Assembly (NCBI GenBank): GCA_011319805.1
Contig: SJRY01000229.1
Location: 910,116-974,115, forward strand
Origin: Macrocybe gigantea
Taxonomy: Eukaryota > Basidiomycota > Agaricomycetes > Agaricales > Callistosporiaceae
Length of the DNA stretch: 64,000 nt
Direction: 5' to 3'
A program made the translations under genes and the position numbers. The notes below the pieces were generated by a model, which searched no databases, was not told the DNA's origin, and was given only the letters and a program-made list of their open reading frames with translations. Positions 11,047 through 21,727 of this stretch are shown in pieces (position 1 is the first letter of the stretch; every line of letters starts with the position of its first letter).

Positions 11047-12297
11047 ATGGGCATCTCTCGTCTCCCCTCCACCACGCCAGCCTCGTCGACCCGGCTCTGC
11101 ATTCCCCCGCCCTCCTCCAGCTCATCGACATCAAGATCACCCGCCCCATCATAGGTAACGTTGTCTCCTTTAGCTGCCCCGTGTCTCCCTGCGCCTGACT
11201 TGCCGACGAACGACAGACTATGTTGTCGAGTGTGTCGTCGAGACCGTCGATTATGCCATGGGCCGCCCCTCGTCCTCGTCCAGGACACGCTCAGCCGCAC
11301 GGCAGGCGGAGCTCGCAAAGTTTACCACTTTTGTCGACAACGTCGTCTCCCGCGCAGAGGTCGCAACCCCAACTCTCCTCGCCGGTCTCGTATACATCGA
11401 CCGCGCCAAGCCACACCTCCACATCGCACTCGAGGAGTGGGCCCTCGAGCGCGTCTTTCTCGGCGCACTCATCGTAGCGTCAAAGGTGCGTCCAGTGCCC
11501 CCTCATGAGTTCGGTCTCTGACGGCAATCTTGTGCGTGCAGTACCTCAACGACTCGACGCTCAAAAACGTACACTGGGCGCTCTGCACGGGCGTCTTTGG
11601 CAAACGCGACATTGGCCGCATCGAGCGCGAGTTTCTCGACGTGCTCGATTTCGAGCTTGGCATCACCGAGGACGAGCTGCTCTCGCACCACGCCGGTCTC
11701 TGGGCACTCGCCAGCCCGTCTCCGTCCCCGCGCACCTTCATCCAGCCGCGCGCACCGCAGGCTAAACCGGCGACGTCGCACATCAAACAAGCTTCGTCTT
11801 CGTCTTCGTCTTCCTCGACATCATCATCGTCATTGTCATTATCATCCTCTTCGTCCTCGTCTTCCTCGCCGCACCGTCATCGCATTCCGGATCTTGAGCC
11901 TTCGAGTCCGCAGACGTCTTCCATGGAATCCGTCTCGCCTCGCACACCCGCTTCGCCGACTTACTCGCCGCAGCGCAAACCTCCCCTCACGCCTGCGCGT
12001 CCTGCGCCAGCGCCGACAATACCGGTCGCGGCCGCAGCACCAACGGCAGCTGCAGCTGCACCCGTTGCGCCAGTGCCGACGATCAAGAAGCCGTCGTTGC
12101 ACACGGCGACGATGGACTTGCTGCGATCCTTCCCCGTCATCCCGCTTCCGATCGCCGCGCACAAGGCGAAGCATCATTTTCACCTGCCGCATCCGCATGT
12201 GCACGTCCCCGGCCGCCATCATCAGAGGAGCCATTCGCGGCCCGCAGGCGTCGTCATGATGGACGGTGGAGCGGGAGATGCGATGGTCTCAGCTTGA
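11047..12297 (+). CDS. Pho85-associated (PCL1/2-type) cyclin
   Basis: A cyclin of the Pho80/PCL class, which by family knowledge activates the Pho85 kinase in cell-cycle entry and polarity. Exons are 11047-11154, 11217-11485 and 11542-12297 with GT-AG introns. The cyclin box covers roughly residues 10-190: SLVDPALHSPALLQLI, DYVVECVVETVDYAMG, FTTFVDNVVSRAEV, LLAGLVYIDRA, ERVFLGALIVASKYLNDS, NVHWALCTGVFG and IEREFLDVLDFELG. The C-terminal half is low complexity: a Ser run from TCG/TCT/TCA codons near 11795-11870, Pro/Ala-rich linkers and a His-rich segment near the end. With the start at 11047 the first exon is one base short for phase 1, most simply in the CCCC at about 11065; the corrected length is 377 residues. 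The alternative ATG at 11006 is out of frame with the cyclin box. Confidence 0.82.
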
Positions 12298-15200
12298 GCT
12301 GTCTCCTTTTTTCTTTTTGGGCTTGCGGCTCGAGTTTTTTTGTCATTGCTGGCGTCATTGACACGCCTCTCTCTCTCTCCTCCCCGTCCCTCTCGCATCG
12401 GCAACGCTTATTTGGTTGATTGGTTCTTTGCTCGGCTTTTCTGCATATATCCTCCCCTCTCAAGTCACTCCTTTCTGCATTCTCCTAATTTATCAAAAAT
12501 ACGCATCGCATCGCAACGCTCTCTTCATTTCGAACTACAAGGACACAAAAAAAAAAAGCTTTACGTCAACTCGAACAAGGACATGGCATTCGCTCCGTTC
12601 ATCACCCATTCCATCATTCATCCATTCTTTCGATGTTTTTTTCCCCCTTCTTCTTCTTTGCATTGAACGTCCAAGACATGTCACACTTCTCAGCCGAACA
12701 AGAACCACACGAACCATCTATCTAAGGCACGTCGAATCCCCCAAAAGCGAGACAAGACGACGGGGGTGGGTTCGGGAGAGATTAATTGCGATCTCTTCCT
12801 CCTACCTTTTTTCCAAAGGAACAAACTCCGTTCTCACGCCGACGTCGCAAACCCATCTCTCATACTTTCGCTCAAAGTTTTCCTTATTCGGTTCTTGGAC
12901 CGGTGCTGGATAGCACCGAAATTTTCTGCTCTTATTCGTTCCGTTTTGTATGTATGGCTAAATATCTTGTTGTGCTATACTCTAGTCTTTCTTCGTTTTC
13001 GAATCTCCATCTATGTTTGTTGTATGTTTTTCTTTTCTTTTTTTCTTCTTGTTAAACCTAAAGCAAAGTTATCCGACCTGTGTTTCTTCGCAACAACTCT
13101 TTTCAAACTCATCGCATTTTTTTTTTCGTTTACTGTTCACATTAGCTCCCACTCGCACGTATATACTAGTTTGGTACTACATAAGCTCCTCCTGCTCCTG
13201 CTACGATGTTGATTGTAAATAGTTAATATATTGGTAATAATTATGTCTTTTCTTTGCTTTTTCTTTTCCTTCTGGAAGCGAAGTGCTCCTAGAAAGTGGG
13301 GATGAATGGTTCTTGCCGGGAAAATTTGGATTTTGGCGTCGATGAGAAGACGGGTTGGATGACGTCGCGCTGGTGCTGCCAGTGATCATCGATCGCTCAC
13401 CGTGTCCGCGCGATTCTTGGCTTCGTTGCGCTAAGGGAGCTTGCTATTGTCCTTTTTTTTTTTTTTTTTTTTGAGAGAGAGAGAGAGAGAGAGACGATGA
13501 GTGATATCATGTTTTTCGTCATGAGAAGCGGACCAGGGGCTCATAATGCATTAGCACGCCTGATACGCGACGAGCTTCGTCGAAGATGGTCGAATATTGA
13601 AGATTGAATATTGAGCCCTTGAGCACTTGAGTTCTAGTTTTTTTCTCAGTCGGCGTTCTTCGGTTTTTTTTCTCTGAAGAAACGAAATGAAAAGGCAGGG
13701 GATGCAACTACGTCATCGTGTCGATTGCATGGACGATGACGGTGAGCTCAGCGTGAGCTCGCTGCTTGTGTGTGTCGCGTGTTGGCGTATCAGGCTCGCG
13801 TTCGCCGCTGCGAACCAGGAGATCGGTTGGAACCGTGAATCTTGCATGAATCTTGCATGGTGCATGGTGCATGATGCATGATGTTCGTTCGGGCAGCCAT
13901 CAGAATAGCCATGTACTAACAGATGGGCACCGTGGGTTGCTTCGCAAAGCGCCTCTCGAACATGGAACGTTATCGAACGCTGGCAACCTTACGTTACAGG
14001 CGCCCAAGAAAAAACAAAAAAAAAAAGGAAAGCAAACTGTCCAACAAGTCCCAACGTGATGCCATCTCGCTCAGGTTTCCATGTCGCTTTTTTTTTTTTT
14101 TGGCACTAATGCACTAACGGCCAGCGTCAAATGTCAACTTTGAACGATGCACAGTGTGGTTTTTGATTTGGGCCTTCAATGCATCATCAACCTTCGACGA
14201 TCGAGATGGATGGAACGGAGCGCTCGTGCTCCTCCCCCCCCCTTGGAATCCCACAAGTTATTAAAGTAACGGCATGATCAGATCGAATTGCTGTAGCGGA
14301 CGCTGGTTGCTCCGCACAAGCGAGAAGACAAGACAAGACAGACACGGCTTCAGAGTTTCACGTCAACAGGTCTTGTGGCGAGCGCGAGGCGCGATAGTAC
14401 AGTACGGTCTCCGTCGTTCTTTTGTGTTTTGCAGCTGTGGAGTCGTAGGCGCTCGAGGGTTAGGGCAAACGAGGATTTGCGCGTGTCGCGTGTTGCAGAG
14501 ATGGGCTGTGTGGCGTGTCGATGATCTGTTGAGGGGAAAAAAAAAAGTCCATTTCACAGCGCCTATAGAACGACGATACATTGTGCAAAAAAGCAGCGGT
14601 GATTGGTTCTCGTGCTGTGTCAGTTGGCGTTGATGAAACGCGAATGACGGACGGGTACAACAGAAGAAACATTCAAAGACAGCTTTTTCCTTGTCGCGGC
14701 TAGGGTCGATCAAGACAGTTCCCTGCTCCAACAGAACGAACGCAATTTGTTGCTGTGGAACATCGAAACGCTGGAACTGACAACAATAGTGTGGAAAAAA
14801 GAGAACTCGCACGTGTGGCAGTGCAGGCGCTTCACGTCCAGTGCACCGTCGAGCGTGCTGTGCAACGATCATGATCATCATCTCAGGCTGTTCCTAACTA
14901 AACCCACCCCTTCTACTCCCATCTAGCGTGTTAAGCGCTCCCCTCGAAACATTATGGAAAAGAGCTCCAAGGTTCTCGCGCGTTCCTTTTTACGCGAAAA
15001 AGTGATGCCAGTGCGCGTCTTTTACCTGCCGAACCGCTTTTTTGAAGAATTGAAACGAGCGGGTTCGCTTTCGCTATGAAGTTCGATGTTCGACAGGGTC
15101 TGGGCGCTCGAGGGCTCTGTTACCCGTTGTGAGGGTTGGCTCATTTTCAACCGACTCTTCGTCTGACGTCTCTCATGTCAAAATGTGGACACGATCCGGG

Positions 15201-17709
15201 GTCTAGAACCTTCAGCACGACTCGGAAGGTCTCGATCCGTATTCCGCCCTTCAGAACTTCATCATATGAAATGGCGAATCCTTCGCAGGCCTATGCGTAT
15301 GTCGTACGTTCTGAAAATTCTAGACATCTGATGATGGATAGATTGTCTCTTTCATTTTCCAATTTTTGTTTCTCATGCCGGTGATGAACGGAACAGTCGA
15401 GTGGTCACGGTCTTCCCCAACCCCAACGCCTACACACCCACCCACGCCACACCACGCCACGACCAGCCGGACTGCTCGGCTGTTCGGTCCGTCCACCACT
15501 TGCACCAACAACGCAAACGCTGCAGTGAGCACGGACTCGCGACCAATCGCGGCGCATCATCGCGTGGGATGCTCAAGGCCAAGCACCCACAAAAGCGCCT
15601 TCTTCTCCGTCTCTCCGACTGATCTGGACATGTCCTCCAGTCATCGAATCGCTCCGGTGTCTTAAGTCTGGCGGACCAATCACTTTTCAGCTTCGACCTT
15701 GGGAACTGGGCCAGGCAAGGTTGCCATGTGCGCAGGTCCGTGATGCTGTCGGCTCTGCTCGTTCTTCTTCGCGATCAGGTTGCCCATGCTTTTGCTTCTA
15801 TTATCTGTGTTCCGCTCTGTCTGGACTCGCAGTCTATTACGAGCGACGCAGACGCCCAGGCGTGGAAGGTCTACATCGCTCTGGCTGACTTCCTTCTTCT
15901 TGTTCCACCCCTGGAAAACTTCTCAATCCAGCCCATCGACAAAAAAACATGCAATTCAACACATGATCTGCTAAGAATAGAAGGTCCAGCCTGTATGATG
16001 ACAGAGGCGCCCGTTGGAGATAGGGAATCGAGCGAGGGGAGTTTTCTGATACCCGGCAGAAGAGTGGTTCACTCGTCGTCTTCCATACTGGCCCGGAGGC
16101 AATGGGCGAGAAGCACCCTCCTTTGTTCCTTTCTCCTGTGTCTTTCTTTCTTTGTACGCGGTGACATCGGGCTTTGGGGGCTAATGGAAGCGTGCGGCAT
16201 GTCGTGGTTCGTCTGCCGACGAGCCATCCGTCCATACCCTGGTTCACTTTCTTCGAAAGGCAAAGGACGTGCGCATCGCAACGAGTGGCACCCTAACCTT
16301 TCTGATAGCTCTGCGAAAATGAATGCAACGCAAGGCGAAAAGGCAAAGTCCAAGGCTGTGATGGGAAAAAATGGTCGGTGCGACACCATATCCTCGGGAT
16401 CGAACGACTATATATATACACTCGTGTCAGAGAGCGAACGTTGGCGCCCTTGACCGCAGGTACGTACGTTGTTTTGATGTATAGGTACTGTTCGGATGAG
16501 GTTGGATTCAGTCCGAAACGTGCGAGAGACAAGAGAAAGAGCCTTATCCTGGGAAAAGCAAAGACTGGATGGCACGATGTCCTGCCATCGTTCCTATCTC
16601 TTGATGTTTCTGATGCATGAAATCCAAGTGCCCCTTCATAGTTTGCAAAGTCGCACTGAATTGATACCTATACAACTCAAATGGAAATCGGCGTGCATAG
16701 GAGGGACTATAGGGTATGCTATTGCGAGTGGGGGTGTGACCAGATGCCTATCTATAGCATGTTCCACCGGAAGTACCTGCATTGTCAGTAATCGCCAAGG
16801 CACCAAAATCGACAGATAGGCGCTCTGCATGATATCTCTTTTGGGGTGCTGGGGTGATCAGGTGCGTGCTGGGGTGGCGGGCGCGGCAGGACACGGATGC
16901 GGAGGCCGAGCCAGCCAAGTCAAGCTGAGCCAGGAGTACGATGATCCGTGGCGGACGGTTTCTTTGGAATTTGAACCTCGCAGAAAAAGCCTTGCTCGAT
17001 GCCGAAAGGAAAAAAGGAAAGGTAGGGTGGAAGGTGTGAAAGTCGAGTCAGTCGGGACAGGGGCGATTGTGGGGCTTGGAGTTTGTTTTTCACCGTGTGT
17101 ACAAGAGCGAGGGAGAGGGGGTGCTGACGTTTTGCTGACTGCGACTCTTCTGGTTTGCCAGTTGCACAGGAGCTCAGGATGACGCTGGCACAGACGGTTG
17201 GATGGATTTGCCGTACCATGTTTTCCATATGTCGTAGCGTCATTAATAATTTACCTCCCCCACACGGTCTATTCTGGGATGTGTCATCTTCATACATACG
17301 ACGATAGATGATAGCACTGTTCAGTGAATCAGAGATGGCATCCCTTGCGTAGCTCAGAATCACAAGTTTGGACCACCGCGCAACACGTAGCGACACGGCA
17401 CGGAAGCCCGGAACGCGCTATTGTTCATAAAAAAAAAAGAACGAGTCATCCGGAATCACGTCTGAACGGCAAGCCACTAGGGTTGTGGGGTATGTGAATT
17501 GGAAAAAAATAATCAAAGACGCTTACGCACCCGGGTCGGCATGGGATTGTCGAATCTCAGCGGACAAAGCAGAGAGCTTAGGAGAGTCATCGGCTGACGT
17601 GAACACGTTGAATAAGAAAAAAATGACTCAGAGTCGGGAAAAAAGAGAACCGGTGCAACCGAACCGGTCTGCCGGAGCGTATTTGCCATCGGGTTGGGAG
17701 TCAAATATC
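12298..17709. other. Gene-poor interval before the transposon
   Basis: About 5.4 kb with no gene I can support. The first kilobase is T-rich and looks like a 3' untranslated region. An ORF at 15728-16453 (241 codons) has a hydrophobic start but no splice partner and no family resemblance. ATGCATGATG repeats recur at 13850-13882. A TATATATATA tract sits at 16410-16419. No RNA gene or transposon end seen. Confidence 0.5.
13453..13494 (+). repeat. T-run followed by (GA)n microsatellite
   Basis: Twenty consecutive T at 13453-13472, then about eleven GA dinucleotides. Simple-sequence repeat in intergenic DNA; length here is likely unreliable if the assembly carries homopolymer errors. Confidence 0.8.
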
Positions 17710-17711
17710 TA

Positions 17712-17747
17712 TGGTGCGCGTCACTTAGTCACCACCAAAATGTGACA
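17712..17747 (+). repeat. Left terminal inverted repeat of DDE transposon
   Basis: A 36-base repeat, identical in reverse complement to 27257-27292. TA at 17710-17711 is the left target duplication. Confidence 0.95.
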
Positions 17748-19578
17748 GTGGCCAATTTCGCCTGGTCGGATTTTTTTTTCCAGCCACATACATGTTTGAT
17801 GACGAGGAGATGTAATTTGCGATACGATTAACAGTTTTGATGAGACGAAATAACAAAACGTGCTCATCTCCCGAAATTTTCATGCAATGCCACCCAAAAA
17901 TTATCAGAAAGCGGCAGCAGAACGAGCTCGTGCAGCCGCTTTGGCTGCGCGGAAGGTCAAGAGAAACCATGCATCTGTCGGAAACCAAGAATCCCTCTCC
18001 GACATACCAGATCTCATCGTTGTGGATGACTCCTCCGAGTCCGAGTGTGGTTATCAAGGTGGTGTCAATGTGGATCCGGATTCCAGTGACACAGAAGATG
18101 CAACGGAGATGAGTGAAGGTGCCGAGACACCAGGCTGTGAGTCTCTCACCGAGTTCGATGAAAATGACGTGGAGAATATGAAAAGGAATGCAATGCCGCA
18201 CAGCATTGATGGCAGTGAGAACAAAGACACTCAAAAGAAGGTTACCGACCTGCGCAATGTTCTTGATATGCAGAAACCCAAGGCAGCCTGGTACACTGCA
18301 GAAAGGCAGCTCGGGTACACAGGCCATTCTGACAGGACCAGACGTCGCAAGGCGCAGCAAGCGCGGGAACGGCAGGAAGCGCGCGAAAAGGCAAAGAGCT
18401 CGTGAGTAACAATTATCATGAGGATTGAATGTTGCCGACTCACCATGACACAAGAAATAATCCCAGAGTTGCATTGATGAGGAATTTCTTTGCAAAAGTG
18501 CCAGAGCAAAGTGCCAGTGACACCACGACTGCCGAAACCCCTTCCGATCCATCCACAGACCCCACAGCCATGTATTCTCCGGCAGAGCTTGTATACTTTT
18601 TATCAGACGAAGAGCTTGCGAACGAAGCTGACGACGAACGAGATGATGACGGTGATGATTCACTGTTAACCAACCCTGGTCCTTCTCGCCCCCTGTTACC
18701 GTCCGCGCCCCCATTAAAGCGGATCCGACATGATGTTCCAGTCCGCCTTGCACGTGAGCAGAAGAAGGCAGAACATCAAGACAGACTGAAAAAAGCTCTG
18801 TCCGATGTGCAGAAGGTGTTGCGATCAAAGAGTACGAACTTCGTTGGTGGTCCAAATGGTCTCCAGGCCCATCGTACACGTGCTATGGAGAGCTTTCTTG
18901 TTATGTCTGTCAAACGCGGCCGCTTGAGAGTGGATGCATCAGAGAGAGCTGCTGAAAGCCATGGATTTGCCGCCAAGTGGGGTGGTCGCAGCTTGCGCAG
19001 CTGGACGACGGCATGGGTCGAGAAGAGGGAGCTTCCAAAATCAAAACGTGGGCAACATGGGAAGGTTTACTCACTTCTTGACGACCCTGCAATCTGCGCT
19101 GAGCTGCGGGCTTATGTTCGCTCGAACAAATGGTCCATGAATCCAGCGCATTTGGAGGCCTTCACACATGGTGAACTGCTCCCAGCAGCAGCAGAAAAAT
19201 ATGTTCGTCGAATTGTTGACGACGAAATGCCTCATGGTCTGAAGCGGTATATGGAGGTAGAGTTGTTCCCGCGCATCCAGATGAAGGTTGGAAAGGGGAT
19301 CTCGATGAGTACTGCACGTCGCTGGCTTCGAACTGAAGGCTTTCATTATACTGGATACAAGAAAGGTCTCTACTTTGATGGACATGACCGACTGGACGTT
19401 GTTGAATATCGTCAAAATGTCTTCCTGCCAGCGATGAAAAAAACACTTTGCTCGCTTGGTTCGGTATGAGGTGGGAGATGTGGAGAAGGAGGTCTTGCCC
19501 AGCAATTTCATCGAACGGCCATTGGTTCTGGTTGCCCAAGATGAGATGACAGCACAAGCGCATGATACAGTCAAGAAG

Positions 19579-19583
19579 AGCTG
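19579..19583 (+). repeat. Left target-site duplication AGCTG of LTR element
   Basis: AGCTG immediately before the 5' LTR; the same five bases follow the 3' LTR at 26093-26097. A 5-bp duplication is normal for Ty3/Gypsy integrases. Confidence 0.95.
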
Positions 19584-19903
19584 TGTTACAGACGCTGCCC
19601 AAAGGACTATTCATTTTCTTATCTTATCTTTCCCACATCCCTTATCTCCCCCATCATGCTGCGCAGCGCGCAGCCATCGAGTCATCCCACTTCCCTAGTC
19701 ATCCTGAGTCATCTCTTTCCAGTCTTACTCATCCGCAGTCCACAGCATTGCGCAGCCCATGGTCCGTGCTCGAGTACTGTAATGTATATAAGGACTCCCA
19801 GATGTACCAGTAGCGCTAGGCTTAATATTCCTTTTGCCATCATCTCAAGACCACTCTCGCACTTAGTCTGCCCGAGTCCTTCTGAGATTCGTCTAGCCTA
19901 ACA
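19584..19903 (+). repeat. 5' LTR
   Basis: A 320-base LTR with ends TGTTACAG and CCTAACA, giving the usual TG...CA and a 5-base inverted end TGTTA/TAACA. Contains a TATA box at 19785-19791 and the predicted RNA start near 19818. Confidence 0.95.
19785..19791 (+). promoter_or_regulatory. LTR TATA box (U3/R boundary)
   Basis: TATATAA at 19785-19791, about 33 bases before AGGCTTAATAT at 19818, the segment complementary to the primer-binding site. This spacing fits RNA initiation at about 19815-19820. Confidence 0.7.
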
Positions 19904-19905
19904 AG

Positions 19906-19916
19906 ATATTAAGCCT
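19906..19916 (+). other. Self-priming primer-binding site
   Basis: ATATTAAGCCT, two bases after the LTR end, is the exact reverse complement of AGGCTTAATAT at 19818-19828 in the same LTR, where the RNA should start. In Tf1 of fission yeast and the sushi group the 5' end of the element RNA folds back as primer through an 11-nt match; the length and place here agree. I see no match to a tRNA 3' end such as TGG at this point. Confidence 0.8.
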
Positions 19917-21727
19917 CGTCGAGACTCGCTCAGACTCACACACACACCACGTCACGCTTTATCAAAGACTTGATCAACATTCGACGACAAGCGGTCGCCG
20001 ACCCAGCGAGCACTAGCACGAGCGACGAGAGCACTTGGCTCAGAGAAGTAGACCAGACATTGCAGTCCACGCCATTCGCAGAGACAGTCCACGCCATCCG
20101 CAGAGACACTAGCAATCCAAACAAACGAAAGAGAGAGCGCACGCCTACACCAAGTAGCGACGACGAAGAACAGGCATTTCTGAGAGAGTTTGCCTTCACC
20201 ACCACAGACGAGCCCGCTGAGATTCTCAGCGAAGGAGCAGCACAACTCATTGCAGAACTCTTCCTAGAAGGAGAATACGGGATAAGCCCAGAAGAGCTGT
20301 GGTCAGACCAGAATCTTCTTGCCGAAGAAGAGGACGAACCCATCCGCAAGAAAACAAGAGAAGAACGAACACAAGCCCGAGATTTTAGGCGACAACAGAT
20401 CGAGAACTATAATCGCCGAACACAGGAGGAAGACATACTGATACAGAGAGGGCACGACGCACAGAGCGTACGACAGAACCAACAAGAACGACACCAGAGT
20501 CAAGGACACACAGGAACGAAACCGCCAAACCCCTTCAGAGGACCAATCCGCCGAAGCACTGCATAAGGAGAGAATCGCACCACCGTGGCGAAAGTAAGCA
20601 ACAGCGACTGGGATGAATACTATCGGTGGAGGGAGCGAAAAGGATTACCAAAGACAACCGGACCGACCGCCGCAGAGTGGGCCGATTTCGAACAAGCTTG
20701 TAGAATCGCAGGAGTCGACCTAGACTACTGGAAAGAACAGAGAGAGGAGCGAAGACAGAAACAGCTCCAAGAACAGCAAGCCCAAGTACAAGCACAGCAG
20801 ATCCAAGAACAACAGATCCAGGAACAGGAAGACCAAGACCAAGAGAACGACGAAGAAAACCCCCAAAGGATGACGACAGAATACAAGGGAATCATCGCCG
20901 ACCCGAAATCCTTTACAGGAGATCGAACGTCCTTCGATATTTGGTGGAGAAAGATGAAACTCTACATAACCGCACATGGGGACCTCACGGATACACAGAA
21001 GATTGGAGCAGTCCTGTCTAGAATGACCGACGGACCTGGAGCCCACTGGGCATCAAAGAAGATCGACACCACTACCAACCAAAGCACATGGGCCGACTTC
21101 ATAACCGAGATAGAGACACGATTCAGCAACGTCATGTCGCCATCACAAGCAGGAAGCAAACTATTCAACATCAGACAGGGAAACCGACCCATCGACGAAT
21201 TTCTGGATGAATTCGTAGACCTCGCAGGGAAAGCAGGAATGACAGGAACAGCCCCTCGTTTCCTACTCGAGAAGAGCTTAAACCGAAGGACAGCAGAAGC
21301 CGTACACTCAATCTCCACACTTCCAACAGATGGAGATGAATATATCAAGACAGTTCGAGCAATTGGACGAAACATCAATGAACACAGAAATGTGATGAGA
21401 GGAGAATTCACAAGCAATCAGCGCAAGGCCGGAAATCCAAGCCGAGGAGCAGGACAGGCCATGGAAGTCGACAAAGTACGAAGCAACAACTGCTTCAACT
21501 GCAATAAACCAGGACACATTTCACGAAACTGCCCGGAACCACGAAAAGGAGCAGCAAATGTCACATGTTTCAACTGTGGCCTAAAGGGACACTATGCACG
21601 AAACTGCAAGAAGAAGAAGAAAGGAAAATCCCGGGTCAGAGAAGTGAAAGAAGAAGAAGGAGAGGACGAAGAAGACAAGGATGAAGAAAGCTCTGACAAA
21701 GAGGGTTTTGCCGAAGGGTCCGACTAG
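19913..21727 (+). CDS. gag: Gag (with upstream AUG-less block and in-frame TAA)
   Basis: One frame is open from 19913 to the TAA at 20564-20566, and again from 20567 to TAG at 21725-21727. The first block has no ATG; it reads as a charged protein segment (TWLREVDQTLQS, KRKRERTPTPSSDDEEQ, NYNRRTQEEDI). After the TAA comes SDWDEYYRWRERKGLP, a Gln/Glu-rich likely coiled coil, and from the first in-frame ATG (20870) the Gag core (PKSFTGDRTSFDIWWRKMKL, TRFSNVMSPSQA). Two CCHC zinc knuckles follow, CFNCNKPGHISRNC and CFNCGLKGHYARNC, then a Lys/Glu tail. Gag packages the element RNA in cytoplasmic particles. Possible starts are 20870 or a non-AUG codon upstream; whether the TAA is read through, a mutation or an ORF boundary cannot be settled here. 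Confidence 0.85.
21703..21709 (+). promoter_or_regulatory. Candidate -1 ribosomal frameshift site G GGT TTT
   Basis: GGGTTTT is phased as G GGT TTT in the gag frame (GAG GGT TTT), matching the X XXY YYZ slippery rule. The gag stop follows 15 bases later and the pol frame, -1 relative to gag, is open from 21709. GGGTC (21716-21720) can pair with GACCC (21743-21747) to form a stem starting 6 bases downstream, a typical stimulator position. Confidence 0.65.

Noticed and set aside
12766..13212. A 148-codon hydrophobic ORF after the cyclin gene
   Set aside because: Hydrophobicity comes from T-rich DNA (TTT, TTC, CTT codons), probably 3' untranslated sequence.
15728..16453. A 241-codon plus-strand ORF with a hydrophobic start
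   Set aside because: No family resemblance, no splice partners, mixed composition and competing ORFs in other frames; length alone is not enough.
17725..18879. A 384-codon minus-strand ORF opposite the transposase
   Set aside because: Antisense shadow of the transposase N-terminal exons; the plus strand shows a clean intron and known motifs.
20585..20587. GTG as a start codon for gag
   Set aside because: GTG is not a usual start in fungal nuclear genes and the same frame stays open back to the TAA at 20564; the first in-frame ATG is 20870.
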